DNA from: Streptomyces sp. NBC_00483
Lineage (GTDB): Bacteria; Actinomycetota; Actinomycetes; Streptomycetales; Streptomycetaceae
DNA length: 64,000 bases
Reading direction: 5' to 3'
Assembly (NCBI RefSeq): GCF_036013745.1
Contig: NZ_CP107880.1
Coordinates: 2,790,001 to 2,854,000, forward strand
Below, in pieces: positions 57,370 to 64,000 of the stretch. Below the pieces are notes generated by a model. The model was not told where the DNA came from, did no database searches, and saw nothing but the letters and a program-made list of their open reading frames with translations. Made by a program: the position numbers and the translations under genes. Every line of letters begins with the position of its first letter. Positions within the stretch are counted from its first letter, which is position 1.

Positions 57370-58539
57370 CTACAGCACGTCGTCGAGCCAGCCGAAGACC
57401 GCCTCCTGCATCGGCTCCACGAAGACATGCCCGAGCCCCGGCCACGTCTCCGTCCGCAGCCGGTCGTCCGCGTGCCGGGAGCGCCACACGGTGTGCATCC
57501 GGGCGTACGCCGCCTCGACGCCCTCGGCGGTGAAGAGCGTGTCATCCGCGCCGTCGAGGAAGTACATCGGCCGGGGCGCGGCGATGCTCGCGACGTCGGG
57601 GATGTCGAGATGTCGAGCGAGCCCCGGGTGGAGCATGTAGTACGAGGACTGACCGCGCAGGGTGTTGTTGCCGGGCACCATCATTTCCTTCAGGCCGGTC
57701 ATCCAGCACACGCTCACGGCGGCCGCGACGGCGTCGCTGAGCGCGGCCGTCTGCCAGGCGCGGTAGCCGCCCATGGAGAAGCCGACGGCGGCGACGCGGC
57801 GCCGGTCGACGCGGTCGAGCCCGGAGAGGAAGGCGGCGGCGCGGGCGTCCTCGCGGGCCACCAGCCCGGCCAGTGACGAGCCGAGGTTGTAGAAGTTACT
57901 GGCCAGGGCCTGCTGTTCCTCGTACGTGACGGGTCCGCGGTCGCCCCAGCCGTACGCGTCGAGGCAGAGCACGACGTAGCCGCGGCGCGCGAGTTCGTCG
58001 CCGACGAAGCGGCCGGTGAAGTACTTCTCGGCCCAGGCCTGCGCGGAGGCGAGGCGGGTGTCGTCGTACCAGGGACGGACGAACTTCTCCTTTCCGATGT
58101 CGAACCTGGCGCCGTGGTCGTGCAGGAGCAGCACGGCCGGGAAGGGACCCCGGCCGGCCGGGGTGAGCAGGGCGCCCCGCACCCGCTCGTAGCGGGTGAG
58201 GGAGACGTCGACCAACTGGCGGGTGAATCCTTCACCTTGGGAGGCCTCGCCGAAGCGCGGCGCGTACGGAACGTCGTCCTGCCGGTCGACGAGGAGCAGT
58301 TCCTCGACCTTGGCGCGTGCGGCCCGCCGCCATGCTCCGAAGTCCCGGACCGGTGAATTCCCCCACGCCAATGGGTAGTCGAGCTCGCGCTTGAGGAGTG
58401 GGTGGAAGTCCGGCAGGTTGCCGCCGACGAGTTCGGCGGCCTGTGCCTCGCCGGCTCCGCCCGCCCCTGCGGCGGTGGCGAGCGTCGCCGCGGCGGCTCC
58501 GGTCACGAACCGACGGCGGCCCATCGGAACCTCACGCAT
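57370..58539 (-). CDS. Secreted alpha/beta hydrolase, dienelactone hydrolase/acetyl esterase type
   Basis: 389 residues from the ATG at 58539 (MREVPMGRRRFVTGAAAATLATAAGAGGAGEAQA), a Tat-like signal (RRRFVTG). Fold motifs: FPAVLLLHDHGARFDIGKEK (oxyanion), GYVVLCLDAYGWGDRGP, VAAVGFSMGGYRAW (nucleophile elbow GFSMGG), YFLDGADDTLFTAEG (Asp) and WPGLGHVF (His). It resembles the large esterases found in plant-polysaccharide loci, possibly removing acetyl or other esters from pectin. Its start overlaps the pectinesterase stop by 8 bases, so it ends the leftward operon. Confidence 0.88.
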   Translation of the reverse strand: MREVPMGRRRFVTGAAAATLATAAGAGGAGEAQAAELVGGNLPDFHPLLKRELDYPLAWGNSPVRDFGAWRRAARAKVEELLLVDRQDDVPYAPRFGEASQGEGFTRQLVDVSLTRYERVRGALLTPAGRGPFPAVLLLHDHGARFDIGKEKFVRPWYDDTRLASAQAWAEKYFTGRFVGDELARRGYVVLCLDAYGWGDRGPVTYEEQQALASNFYNLGSSLAGLVAREDARAAAFLSGLDRVDRRRVAAVGFSMGGYRAWQTAALSDAVAAAVSVCWMTGLKEMMVPGNNTLRGQSSYYMLHPGLARHLDIPDVASIAAPRPMYFLDGADDTLFTAEGVEAAYARMHTVWRSRHADDRLRTETWPGLGHVFVEPMQEAVFGWLDDVL

Positions 58540-59566
58540 ACGGCCTCCAGTCACCGAGGTAGGTCTTCCGGGTGTGCGAGGCGGCCTGCCCCGCGGTGAG
58601 CTGCGGGCGGTTCTCCGGAACCGAGATCGCGGCGCCCGGACCGGAGTTGGCGTACTCGGCGAACCGCATGCTCTGCCAGGGATACGCGTCCCGCATGTTG
58701 GTGTACGGCGCGGCCGGGTCGATGCCGGGGCCGAGCCACGAGTCCCGTACGACGAGGGAGGGCCGGGCCGTCGTCTCGTACGAGGGCACCCACGGCCTCG
58801 CCAGTTTGTACGCGGCGTCCTCGGCGCCGGAGGTGAACCGGCAGCGCACGGCCAGGAATCCGTGCGGGTTGGCGCGGGCCGTGGCCGGGGCGAAGACCAT
58901 GCCCTTCGGGGTGAAGTCGACGTCGCGCGCGAGGGTGCGGAAGTGGCAGCGCTCGAAGACCGCGGTGCCGCGCCCGAAGACGAAGTCGACGTCTCCTTCG
59001 ACGTAGCAGTCGCGGAAATACTGCCGGTCGAAGGCATCCAGCGTGGTGGTGTCGGCGAAGAGCGTGTCCTGGTGGCCGAGGAGGCGCACGTCCTCGAAGA
59101 GGGTCCGGTCGCCCGTCACATACGCGGCGACGGCCTGGGTGCCCGTGATCTCCGGGTGGTCGGCGCGCAGCCAGTCGTTGGCGAGGGTGAGGCCGCGGAC
59201 GGTGAGGCCGGGCGCGGCGGAACTGAAGGTGGCGGAGCCGGCCGTGCCGTAGGTTCCGGAGCCGTCGGGCTTCTGCGTGCCGTTGGCGTTGTCGTACACG
59301 ATGACGGTGTCGCGGGGGTCGGCGCCCTCGGCACCTCGTATAATCAAGTCCCGTGCGGTAGCGGGGACTTGGACGACTCCACGGTATGTTCCCGGGTGCA
59401 CGACGATGGTGCGGCCCGGCCCGTCCACCGAGTCCACGGCCGCCTGCACCGAGTCGCCGCGCCTGACGTGCAGTGTGCGCGGATGAGGGCGGGGCCGGGC
59501 GGCGGCGACGGTGGACGCGGCGAGGGCGCCCGAGGCGGCGGCGAGCAGCGTACGGCGGCGGATCAT
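58532..59566 (-). CDS. Secreted pectinesterase (CE8), copy 1
   Basis: 344 residues. Signal (MIRRRTLLAAASGALAASTVAAA). CE8 beta-helix motifs: GTYRGVVQVPATARDLIIRGA, NDWLRADHPEITGTQAVA (substrate Gln), FEDVRLLGHQDTLFAD (catalytic Asp with QDT), CYVEGDVDFVFGRGTAVFE (nucleophile Asp in DFVFG) and LARPWVPS (catalytic Arg). It removes methyl esters from pectin so lyases can act. A close paralogue lies immediately upstream with a 4-base overlap. Confidence 0.93.
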   Translation of the reverse strand: MIRRRTLLAAASGALAASTVAAARPRPHPRTLHVRRGDSVQAAVDSVDGPGRTIVVHPGTYRGVVQVPATARDLIIRGAEGADPRDTVIVYDNANGTQKPDGSGTYGTAGSATFSSAAPGLTVRGLTLANDWLRADHPEITGTQAVAAYVTGDRTLFEDVRLLGHQDTLFADTTTLDAFDRQYFRDCYVEGDVDFVFGRGTAVFERCHFRTLARDVDFTPKGMVFAPATARANPHGFLAVRCRFTSGAEDAAYKLARPWVPSYETTARPSLVVRDSWLGPGIDPAAPYTNMRDAYPWQSMRFAEYANSGPGAAISVPENRPQLTAGQAASHTRKTYLGDWRPYA

Positions 59567-60678
59567 CGGCGCGTCCCCTCCCCCGGCTCCCAGTCACCGA
59601 GGTAGGTGGCGCGGGTCGCCGACTCGGCCTGTGCGCGGGTGAGTTGGGGCCGGTTCTCCGGTACGGACACCTCGGCGCCGGGGCCGGTGTTCCGGTACTC
59701 CGCGAACCGCTGGTTCTGCCAGGGGAAGCCGTCCGACATGTTCGTGTAGGGCGCGACCGCATCGATGCCGCGGCCGAGCCGGGATTCGCGGACGACGAGG
59801 GCGGGCCTGGCCGTCGTGTCGGAGCTGGGCACCCAGGGGCGGGCCAGCTTGTAGTACGCGTCCGGGGCCGTGGAGTCGATCCGGGCGCGGCTCACCAGGA
59901 AGCCGCGCGGGTTGGCGCCCGCCGTGGACGGCGCGAACACGAAGCCGTACGGCGCCGAGGCCAGGTCGGTGCGGTCGAGCGTCCGGAAGTGACAGCGTTC
60001 GAAGACCGCCGTGCCGCGCCCGAAGACGAAGTCGACGTCGCCCTCCGCGTAGCAGTCGCGGAAGTACTGGCGGGCGAAGGCGGTGAGCGCGGTCGAGTCG
60101 GCGTACAGGGTGTCCTGGTGGCCGAGGAACCGGCACGTGAAGAATGCCGAGCGGTCGCCCATGACCTTGACCGCGACGGCCTGCGTCCCGGTGATCTCCG
60201 GGTGGTCCGCGCGCAGCCAGTCGTTGGCGAAGGTGAGGTGGTGCGCGGTGAAGCCGTCGGGGCGCAGGGTGACGGTGGCGCTTCCGGTGGTGCCGTATGT
60301 GCCGGAGCCGTCGGGCTTCGGGGTGCCGGCGGCGTTGTCGTACACGATGACCGTGTCGCGGGGGTCGCCGGAGGCGCCGATCCAGGTCGTGCCGGTGGCC
60401 GTGGCAGGGACGGTGACCGTTTCCCGGTAGGTGCCGGGGGCGATCACCAGGGTGTGGCCGGGGTCCGTTGCGGCGGAGGCGGCGGCTTGGACGGTGGTGA
60501 AGTCGCCCGCGCCGCGGGGGTGTACGTAGAGGGTGGTCGGGGTGAGGCGGGCCCTCGGTGAGCCGTAGCGGCCGAAGGGGTGTCGACGGTTCGGTGTGGC
60601 GTGGGCCGGTGTGGCGGTGGCGCTCAGGGCGAGCGCCGCGCCCGCGATGAAGCGTCTTCTGCCTAGGCGGGTGGGCAT
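59563..60678 (-). CDS. Secreted pectinesterase (CE8), copy 2
   Basis: 371 residues with a Tat-like signal (MPTRLGRRRFIAGAALALSATATPAHA). Same catalytic set as the neighbour: ITGTQAVAVKV, CRFLGHQDTLYAD, CYAEGDVDFVFGRGTAVFE and LARPWVPSSD. The blocks NDWLRADHPEITGTQAVA and GDVDFVFGRGTAVFERCHFRTL are identical between the two, so the pair arose by tandem duplication and now differs mainly in the N- and C-terminal thirds. It ends with a 4-base overlap onto copy 1. Confidence 0.93.
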   Translation of the reverse strand: MPTRLGRRRFIAGAALALSATATPAHATPNRRHPFGRYGSPRARLTPTTLYVHPRGAGDFTTVQAAASAATDPGHTLVIAPGTYRETVTVPATATGTTWIGASGDPRDTVIVYDNAAGTPKPDGSGTYGTTGSATVTLRPDGFTAHHLTFANDWLRADHPEITGTQAVAVKVMGDRSAFFTCRFLGHQDTLYADSTALTAFARQYFRDCYAEGDVDFVFGRGTAVFERCHFRTLDRTDLASAPYGFVFAPSTAGANPRGFLVSRARIDSTAPDAYYKLARPWVPSSDTTARPALVVRESRLGRGIDAVAPYTNMSDGFPWQNQRFAEYRNTGPGAEVSVPENRPQLTRAQAESATRATYLGDWEPGEGTRR

Positions 60679-60720
60679 GGTGCGGCTCCTCGGAATGTGG
60701 CCGGCGATTGAGGCGCACGT

Positions 60721-60766
60721 CTCGGGGCTCCGCCCCGGACCCCGCGCCTCAATCGCCGGCGGGGCT
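60721..60766. repeat. Interspersed repeat with hairpin (copy E)
   Basis: 46 bp matching 55082-55127 except one base. The hairpin CGGGGC-TCC-GCCCCG starts at 60723. It lies between the leftward PL1 gene and the pectinesterase gene, so it may set a transcript end or processing site within the pectin cluster. Confidence 0.8.
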
Positions 60767-62073
60767 CAATTGGCCGGACCGGCGCCCCGCGCGACCACCC
60801 GCGGCACCGACTTCACCGGGTCGACGTCCTTGCGGAGCGTCGGCTTCCAGCCCGCGCCTTCGCGGAGGGGGGCGTCCGCGTGGGTCGCGTTGTAGGCGGA
60901 CACGAGGTCGGCCGGTTTGCCGTTGACCTGGTTGCCGGTGGTCGTCAGCGGATAGTCGTTCCAGCGGTGCAGGACGGCGCCCGCCCCGGTCCCCTTCGGC
61001 AGCGTGAACGCGTTCTTCTCCGCGTAGAGCTGCGATTCGAAGCCGATGCCGAACGAGTACGCGTAATCGGCGTTGCCCACATACGAGTTGTTGTAGACGT
61101 CGACCTGCCCGAAGCGGACGCGCGGGGCCCGCTCGACGAGGTTCTTGAAGAGGTTGTGGTGCAGCGTCACGCGCAGCTTGCCGCGGTCCGTGGCGGCCGC
61201 GCCGTCGCTGTTGCCGATCATCAGGGTCTTGTCGTGGTCGGCGAAGACGTTCCAGGAGGCGGTCACGTAGTCGGCGCCCTTGACGATGTCGAGCTCGCCG
61301 TCGTGCTGCTGGTAGATGCGGCCGTAGTAGCTGGGCAGCGTGGAGTCCGGGTGGTCGCCGTCGGTGAACTCGTTGTGGTCCAGCCAGACGTGCGTGGAGT
61401 TGTAGACGACGGCCGAGTCGTACTCGGAGTTCCAGTTGCCGGTGTCGCCGTCCGTCGGGTCCCACTGCGGGAAGCAGTCGAGCGGGGACTCCAGGGTGAG
61501 GCCGCGCACGATGACGTTGTCGACGCCGTTGATCTGGAGGCTGCCGCCGACGATGCCGGGGTTCTTGCCGACTCCGATGATCGTGGTGTTGGCGGGCACG
61601 TCCGCCTTGATGGCCTTGGCCTGGGCGGCGGCCGACGCGGCGCGCAGGTCCTCCTGCTCGCCGGTCACCTCCTTGTCGTAGCCCCAGGTGGCCGGGTCGT
61701 AGTCGGCGAGGTACTGGTCGAGGTCGTAGCCGTCGGCGGCGAAGTCCGCGCAGGTCGCGCCGTCCGCGTCGAGAGTGCCCTTGACCTTGATGATCTTCGG
61801 GGCTGTGCCGCCCGCGGCGAAGGCGGCCTTCAGCCCGGCCCAGGTGGTGACGGTGTAGACGTGCGCGGCGTCGGCGGTGGCGCCGCCCGTGGTGCCGGTG
61901 GTGGCCGAGCCCCAGCCGTCGCCCTTCGCGAGGGTCTGCCGGGCGGGGTCGTGCCCGTGTCCGTGGGGCTCGGCGGCGCCTGCGGAGGCGACCGTGCCGG
62001 TCATGGCGAGGACTACGGCGGTGCAGCCGGCGACACCGGCGGCGACGAACGCGTATGTCTTGCTGGATCTCAT
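60766..62073 (-). CDS. Secreted pectate lyase, PL1 family
   Basis: 435 residues. Signal peptide (SSKTYAFVAAGVAGCTAVVLAMTGTVASAGAA), then the PL1 parallel beta-helix: GWGSATTGTTGG, VYTVTTWAGLKAAFAAGG, IKVKGTLDADG, TTIIGVGKNPGIVGGSLQINGVDNVIVRGLTLESPLD, NSEYDSAVVYNSTHVWLDHNEFTDGDH (Ca2+ aspartates and the vWiDH-like motif), KGADYVTASWNVFADHDKTLMIG and LRVTLHHNLFKNLVERAPRVRFGQVDVYNN (catalytic Arg in RxPRxR). It cleaves polygalacturonate by beta-elimination outside the cell. A copy of an interspersed repeat touches its 3' end. Confidence 0.95.
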   Translation of the reverse strand: MRSSKTYAFVAAGVAGCTAVVLAMTGTVASAGAAEPHGHGHDPARQTLAKGDGWGSATTGTTGGATADAAHVYTVTTWAGLKAAFAAGGTAPKIIKVKGTLDADGATCADFAADGYDLDQYLADYDPATWGYDKEVTGEQEDLRAASAAAQAKAIKADVPANTTIIGVGKNPGIVGGSLQINGVDNVIVRGLTLESPLDCFPQWDPTDGDTGNWNSEYDSAVVYNSTHVWLDHNEFTDGDHPDSTLPSYYGRIYQQHDGELDIVKGADYVTASWNVFADHDKTLMIGNSDGAAATDRGKLRVTLHHNLFKNLVERAPRVRFGQVDVYNNSYVGNADYAYSFGIGFESQLYAEKNAFTLPKGTGAGAVLHRWNDYPLTTTGNQVNGKPADLVSAYNATHADAPLREGAGWKPTLRKDVDPVKSVPRVVARGAGPAN

Positions 62074-62104
62074 CTACGGCTCCTGGCGCACTGGTTGAGG
62101 GAAG

Positions 62105-62974
62105 TCAGGCGGGGGTGGTCCCGGCGAGCCAGGACAGGCGCGACTGCCACGCCGGGTCCAGCTCGTCGATCTCGTCTCCGACGCGGCGCACGTCGCGGTG
62201 CGCGAGCACCTTGCGGTCGAGCAGCTCGGTGGCGACGAGGCGGGCCACGGCAATCGCTCCGGGCGGATTGAAGTGCGTGTTGTCCTGCTCCGTGGCCGTC
62301 CAGTTGAAGTACGTCTGCGTCTCGTCGACGCCGAGCTTCTGCCACAGGGCGAGGGACAGCGCCTGGATGTCGAGCAGCGCGACGCCCTCCTGCTCGGCGA
62401 GGGCGCGCATCGCCGCCGGGTAGTCGCCGTGGGTGGGCAGGGAGTTGCCGCTCGCGTCGAACTTTCTGCGCTCGACGGCGGTGGCGAGCACCGGGCGGGC
62501 GCCCTTGGCCCGCGCCCCGTCGACGTACAGCTTCAGATACTCCTGGTACGTCGACCAGGGCTCGGTGTAGCGCGTGGGGTCGGCGCTCTTCTCGTCGTTG
62601 TGCGCGAACTGGATCAGGAGGAGGTCGCCGGGGCGGATGGCGGCGAGGATCGTGTCGAGGCGGCCCTCGTCGACGAAGCTCTTCGAACTGCGGCCGTTGA
62701 CCGCGTGGTTGGCGACCCGGACGCGGTCGGAGAGGAAGAGCGGGAGGGCCATGCCCCAGCCGGTCTCGGGCTTGGCGTCGAGGTACTTCTGGGCGGCGGT
62801 GGAGTCGCCCGCGATGAAGAGGGTCCGCCGGTCGTGCCGGGCGGTGGCCGCCGACGCGGGAGACGCGAGGGCCGCCGCGAGCGGGAGGGCCGCGAGGGCG
62901 GCCAAGGTGGCTCTGCGGGTGGTTATTCGGGGGGTTCTTCGGGTGGTCGACACGTCGATGTGCCGTCCTTTCAT
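62105..62974 (-). CDS. Secreted rhamnogalacturonan acetylesterase-like SGNH hydrolase (CE12)
   Basis: 289 residues from the ATG at 62974; a GTG at 62953 behind AAAGGA is a possible start. Tat-like signal (TTRRATLAALAALPLAAALASPASA). SGNH blocks: TLFIAGDSTAAQKY (block I GDS, Ser), ANHAVNGRSSKSF (Gly block II), LLLIQFAHNDEKSADP (block III Asn) and DNTHFNPPGAIAVARLVATEL (block V Asp-x-x-His). This is the CE12 type that deacetylates rhamnogalacturonan or pectin. It is first in the leftward enzyme run and lies next to the sugar-binding protein gene. Confidence 0.92.
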   Translation of the reverse strand: MKGRHIDVSTTRRTPRITTRRATLAALAALPLAAALASPASAATARHDRRTLFIAGDSTAAQKYLDAKPETGWGMALPLFLSDRVRVANHAVNGRSSKSFVDEGRLDTILAAIRPGDLLLIQFAHNDEKSADPTRYTEPWSTYQEYLKLYVDGARAKGARPVLATAVERRKFDASGNSLPTHGDYPAAMRALAEQEGVALLDIQALSLALWQKLGVDETQTYFNWTATEQDNTHFNPPGAIAVARLVATELLDRKVLAHRDVRRVGDEIDELDPAWQSRLSWLAGTTPA

Positions 62975-62981
62975 GGGCGTG

Positions 62982-62991
62982 CTTCATGAAG
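62982..62991. promoter_or_regulatory. CTTCATGAAG palindrome upstream of the esterase gene
   Basis: A perfect 10-bp palindrome 8 bp upstream of the ATG at 62974, in the 122-bp gap between two leftward genes. Possible operator; too short to be sure. Confidence 0.35.
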
Positions 62992-63096
62992 GTGATGGGT
63001 GGTGAGGGGGGTGTGGTGGGGTCGGCGGCGGGAGCCGCGGGGCACGGGGCGTCCCGCAGCCGACCCGGTCAGCGGTGAACAGGCGCGCAGAGGCGG

Positions 63097-64000
63097 CTAG
63101 TTGGCCTGCTGCTTCCACTCAGCCTGCGCCTTGTTGAGCTGGTCGGCGAGCGAGTCCAGGAAGGCCTTGGCCGTCATCTTGCCGAGCATGACCTTCTGGA
63201 AGTCGTCCTCGTTGTCGGCCTTGGAGATGGTGTTCCAGTCGGGCAGGTAGTACGGCAGCTGCACGATCTTGGTGGTGCCGGACTGCAGGGCCTCGGCGGC
63301 GAGCTTCGTCGGCTCGGACTCCTGCACCCAGTCGTCCTTGGCGGCCTCGGTGTTGGCCGGGATCTGCTTGGCCGACTCGTTCCACTTGCTGTTCTCCGCG
63401 TGCGAGGCGGCGAACTCCATGAACTTCCAGGCAGCCTTCTTGTTCTTGCTCGCCTTGAACAGGCCGAGCCCGTCCACCGGGTTGGAGACCTGGACGCGGG
63501 TGCCGTCCGGGCCCGTCGGGTTGGGGATGCCGCGGAACTTGGTGCCGAAGGCCTTCACGTGGTCGCCGTACGAGCCGAGGTTGTGGCTCAGCATGCCGAT
63601 CTTGCCGCTGTCGTACTGCGCGACCATCTTCGTGAAGTCGTTGTTGACGTCGGCGGACGGCGTCGCCTTCTTGTAGAGGTCGGCGTACTTCTGCAGCGCG
63701 GCCACGTTCTTGGGGTCGTTGACCGTGGTCTTCGTGTTGTTCGCGTCCCAGAACGACGTGATGCCGCTCTGCCCGTACGACGCGTCGAGGGCCTGCGCGA
63801 TGGAGCCCTCGCCGCCGCGGATGGTGTAACCGAACTCGTTCTTACCGGTGTTGGTGAGCTTGGACGCCGCCTCGAAGAACTTGTCCCAGGTCGTCGGCGC
63901 GCCGAGGCCCGCCTTCTTGAACAGGTCGGTGCGGTAGTAGAGGACACCGTTGTTGGCGGAGGTCGGCAGCTCGTAGAGCTTGTCCCCGGCGCCCGCGGAC
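63097..64000 (-). CDS. ABC sugar transporter extracellular solute-binding protein (partial, N-terminus off window)
   Basis: About 301 codons visible; the start lies beyond the right edge. Solute-binding family 1 features: AGDKLYELPTSANNGVLYYRTDLFKKAGLGAPTTWDKFFEAASKLTNTGKNEFGYTIRGGEG, FTKMVAQYDSGKIGMLSHNLGSYG, NPVDGLGLFKASKNKKAAWKFMEFAASHAENSKWNESAKQIPANTEA and a helical C-terminus. It would bind oligosaccharides at the cell surface for an ABC importer. Beside the pectin enzymes, (un)saturated galacturonides are likely ligands (inference). Confidence 0.9.
   Translation of the reverse strand, partial: SAGAGDKLYELPTSANNGVLYYRTDLFKKAGLGAPTTWDKFFEAASKLTNTGKNEFGYTIRGGEGSIAQALDASYGQSGITSFWDANNTKTTVNDPKNVAALQKYADLYKKATPSADVNNDFTKMVAQYDSGKIGMLSHNLGSYGDHVKAFGTKFRGIPNPTGPDGTRVQVSNPVDGLGLFKASKNKKAAWKFMEFAASHAENSKWNESAKQIPANTEAAKDDWVQESEPTKLAAEALQSGTTKIVQLPYYLPDWNTISKADNEDDFQKVMLGKMTAKAFLDSLADQLNKAQAEWKQQAN

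Overview
The window is chromosomal DNA of a high-GC actinomycete, almost certainly a Streptomyces. It shows GTG and TTG starts, very GC-rich third codon positions, an Asp23 multi-gene island, pitH/small membrane protein/cobalamin synteny, a complete ectABCD operon, a LAETG-anchored protein and a mycothiol-type isomerase domain. From memory, 12.5-38.8 kb has the same gene order as the S. coelicolor stretch around SCO1839-SCO1867 (gbn, pitH2, cob, SCO1860-like, ect). No tRNA, rRNA or CRISPR array was seen.

Layout. 1-3.4 kb: a catabolic operon (amidohydrolase, SDR, acetoacetate decarboxylase family) divergent from a TetR gene, with a clear operator between them. 3.4-8.3 kb: exonuclease-BRCT protein, small zinc protein, SURF1, GH15 enzyme and an SDR. 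8.4-11.5 kb: an envelope-stress type island (AmaP, DUF6286-like, two Asp23 proteins, a small membrane protein, a divergent Asp23-like gene). 11.6-20.2 kb: enoyl-CoA hydratase, the GATC-binding nucleoid protein Gbn beside a dense GATC cluster, an ABC-F ATPase, a metallopeptidase, an unknown protein, a hydrolase, an aldolase and a GH25 lysozyme.

20.4-31.6 kb: a PHO-boxed phosphate transporter, then a B12 riboswitch followed by cobD, cobQ, a ChlI/ChlD-like chelatase subunit, cobO and cobB, then a ZIP transporter, cobE-like and cobC. This covers late corrin and side-chain steps. No corrin-ring methyltransferase and no CobN are present here. 31.7-38.9 kb: a sortase substrate, an amidohydrolase, an aminotransferase and the ectoine/hydroxyectoine operon closed by a strong terminator. 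38.9-45.2 kb: an OYE reductase with a divergent MarR gene, an ECF sigma/anti-sigma-MDMPI pair, a class V aminotransferase, a FrnE-like protein and a GNAT.

45.2-48.5 kb is the strangest part. About 1.8 kb without credible genes is built from four nested repeat families: 23-26 bp, (AGCGGT)n, about 190-235 bp with an inverted partner, and exact 40 bp units. These run right up to an IS110-family element whose 260-nt leader folds like a bridge RNA. 48.5-55.1 kb: DUF1349 protein, ketoglutarate-semialdehyde-type dehydrogenase with a divergent IclR gene, GNAT, PBP and an ECF sigma/membrane protein pair.

55.1-64 kb: a pectin-degradation locus (PL3 and PL1 pectate lyases, two tandem pectinesterases, a rhamnogalacturonan acetylesterase-like protein, a secreted alpha/beta hydrolase and an ABC sugar-binding protein) interleaved with a HAD phosphatase and a small membrane protein. 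The Gbn/GATC cluster and the repeat block with its IS110 leader RNA are the best candidates for new biology.
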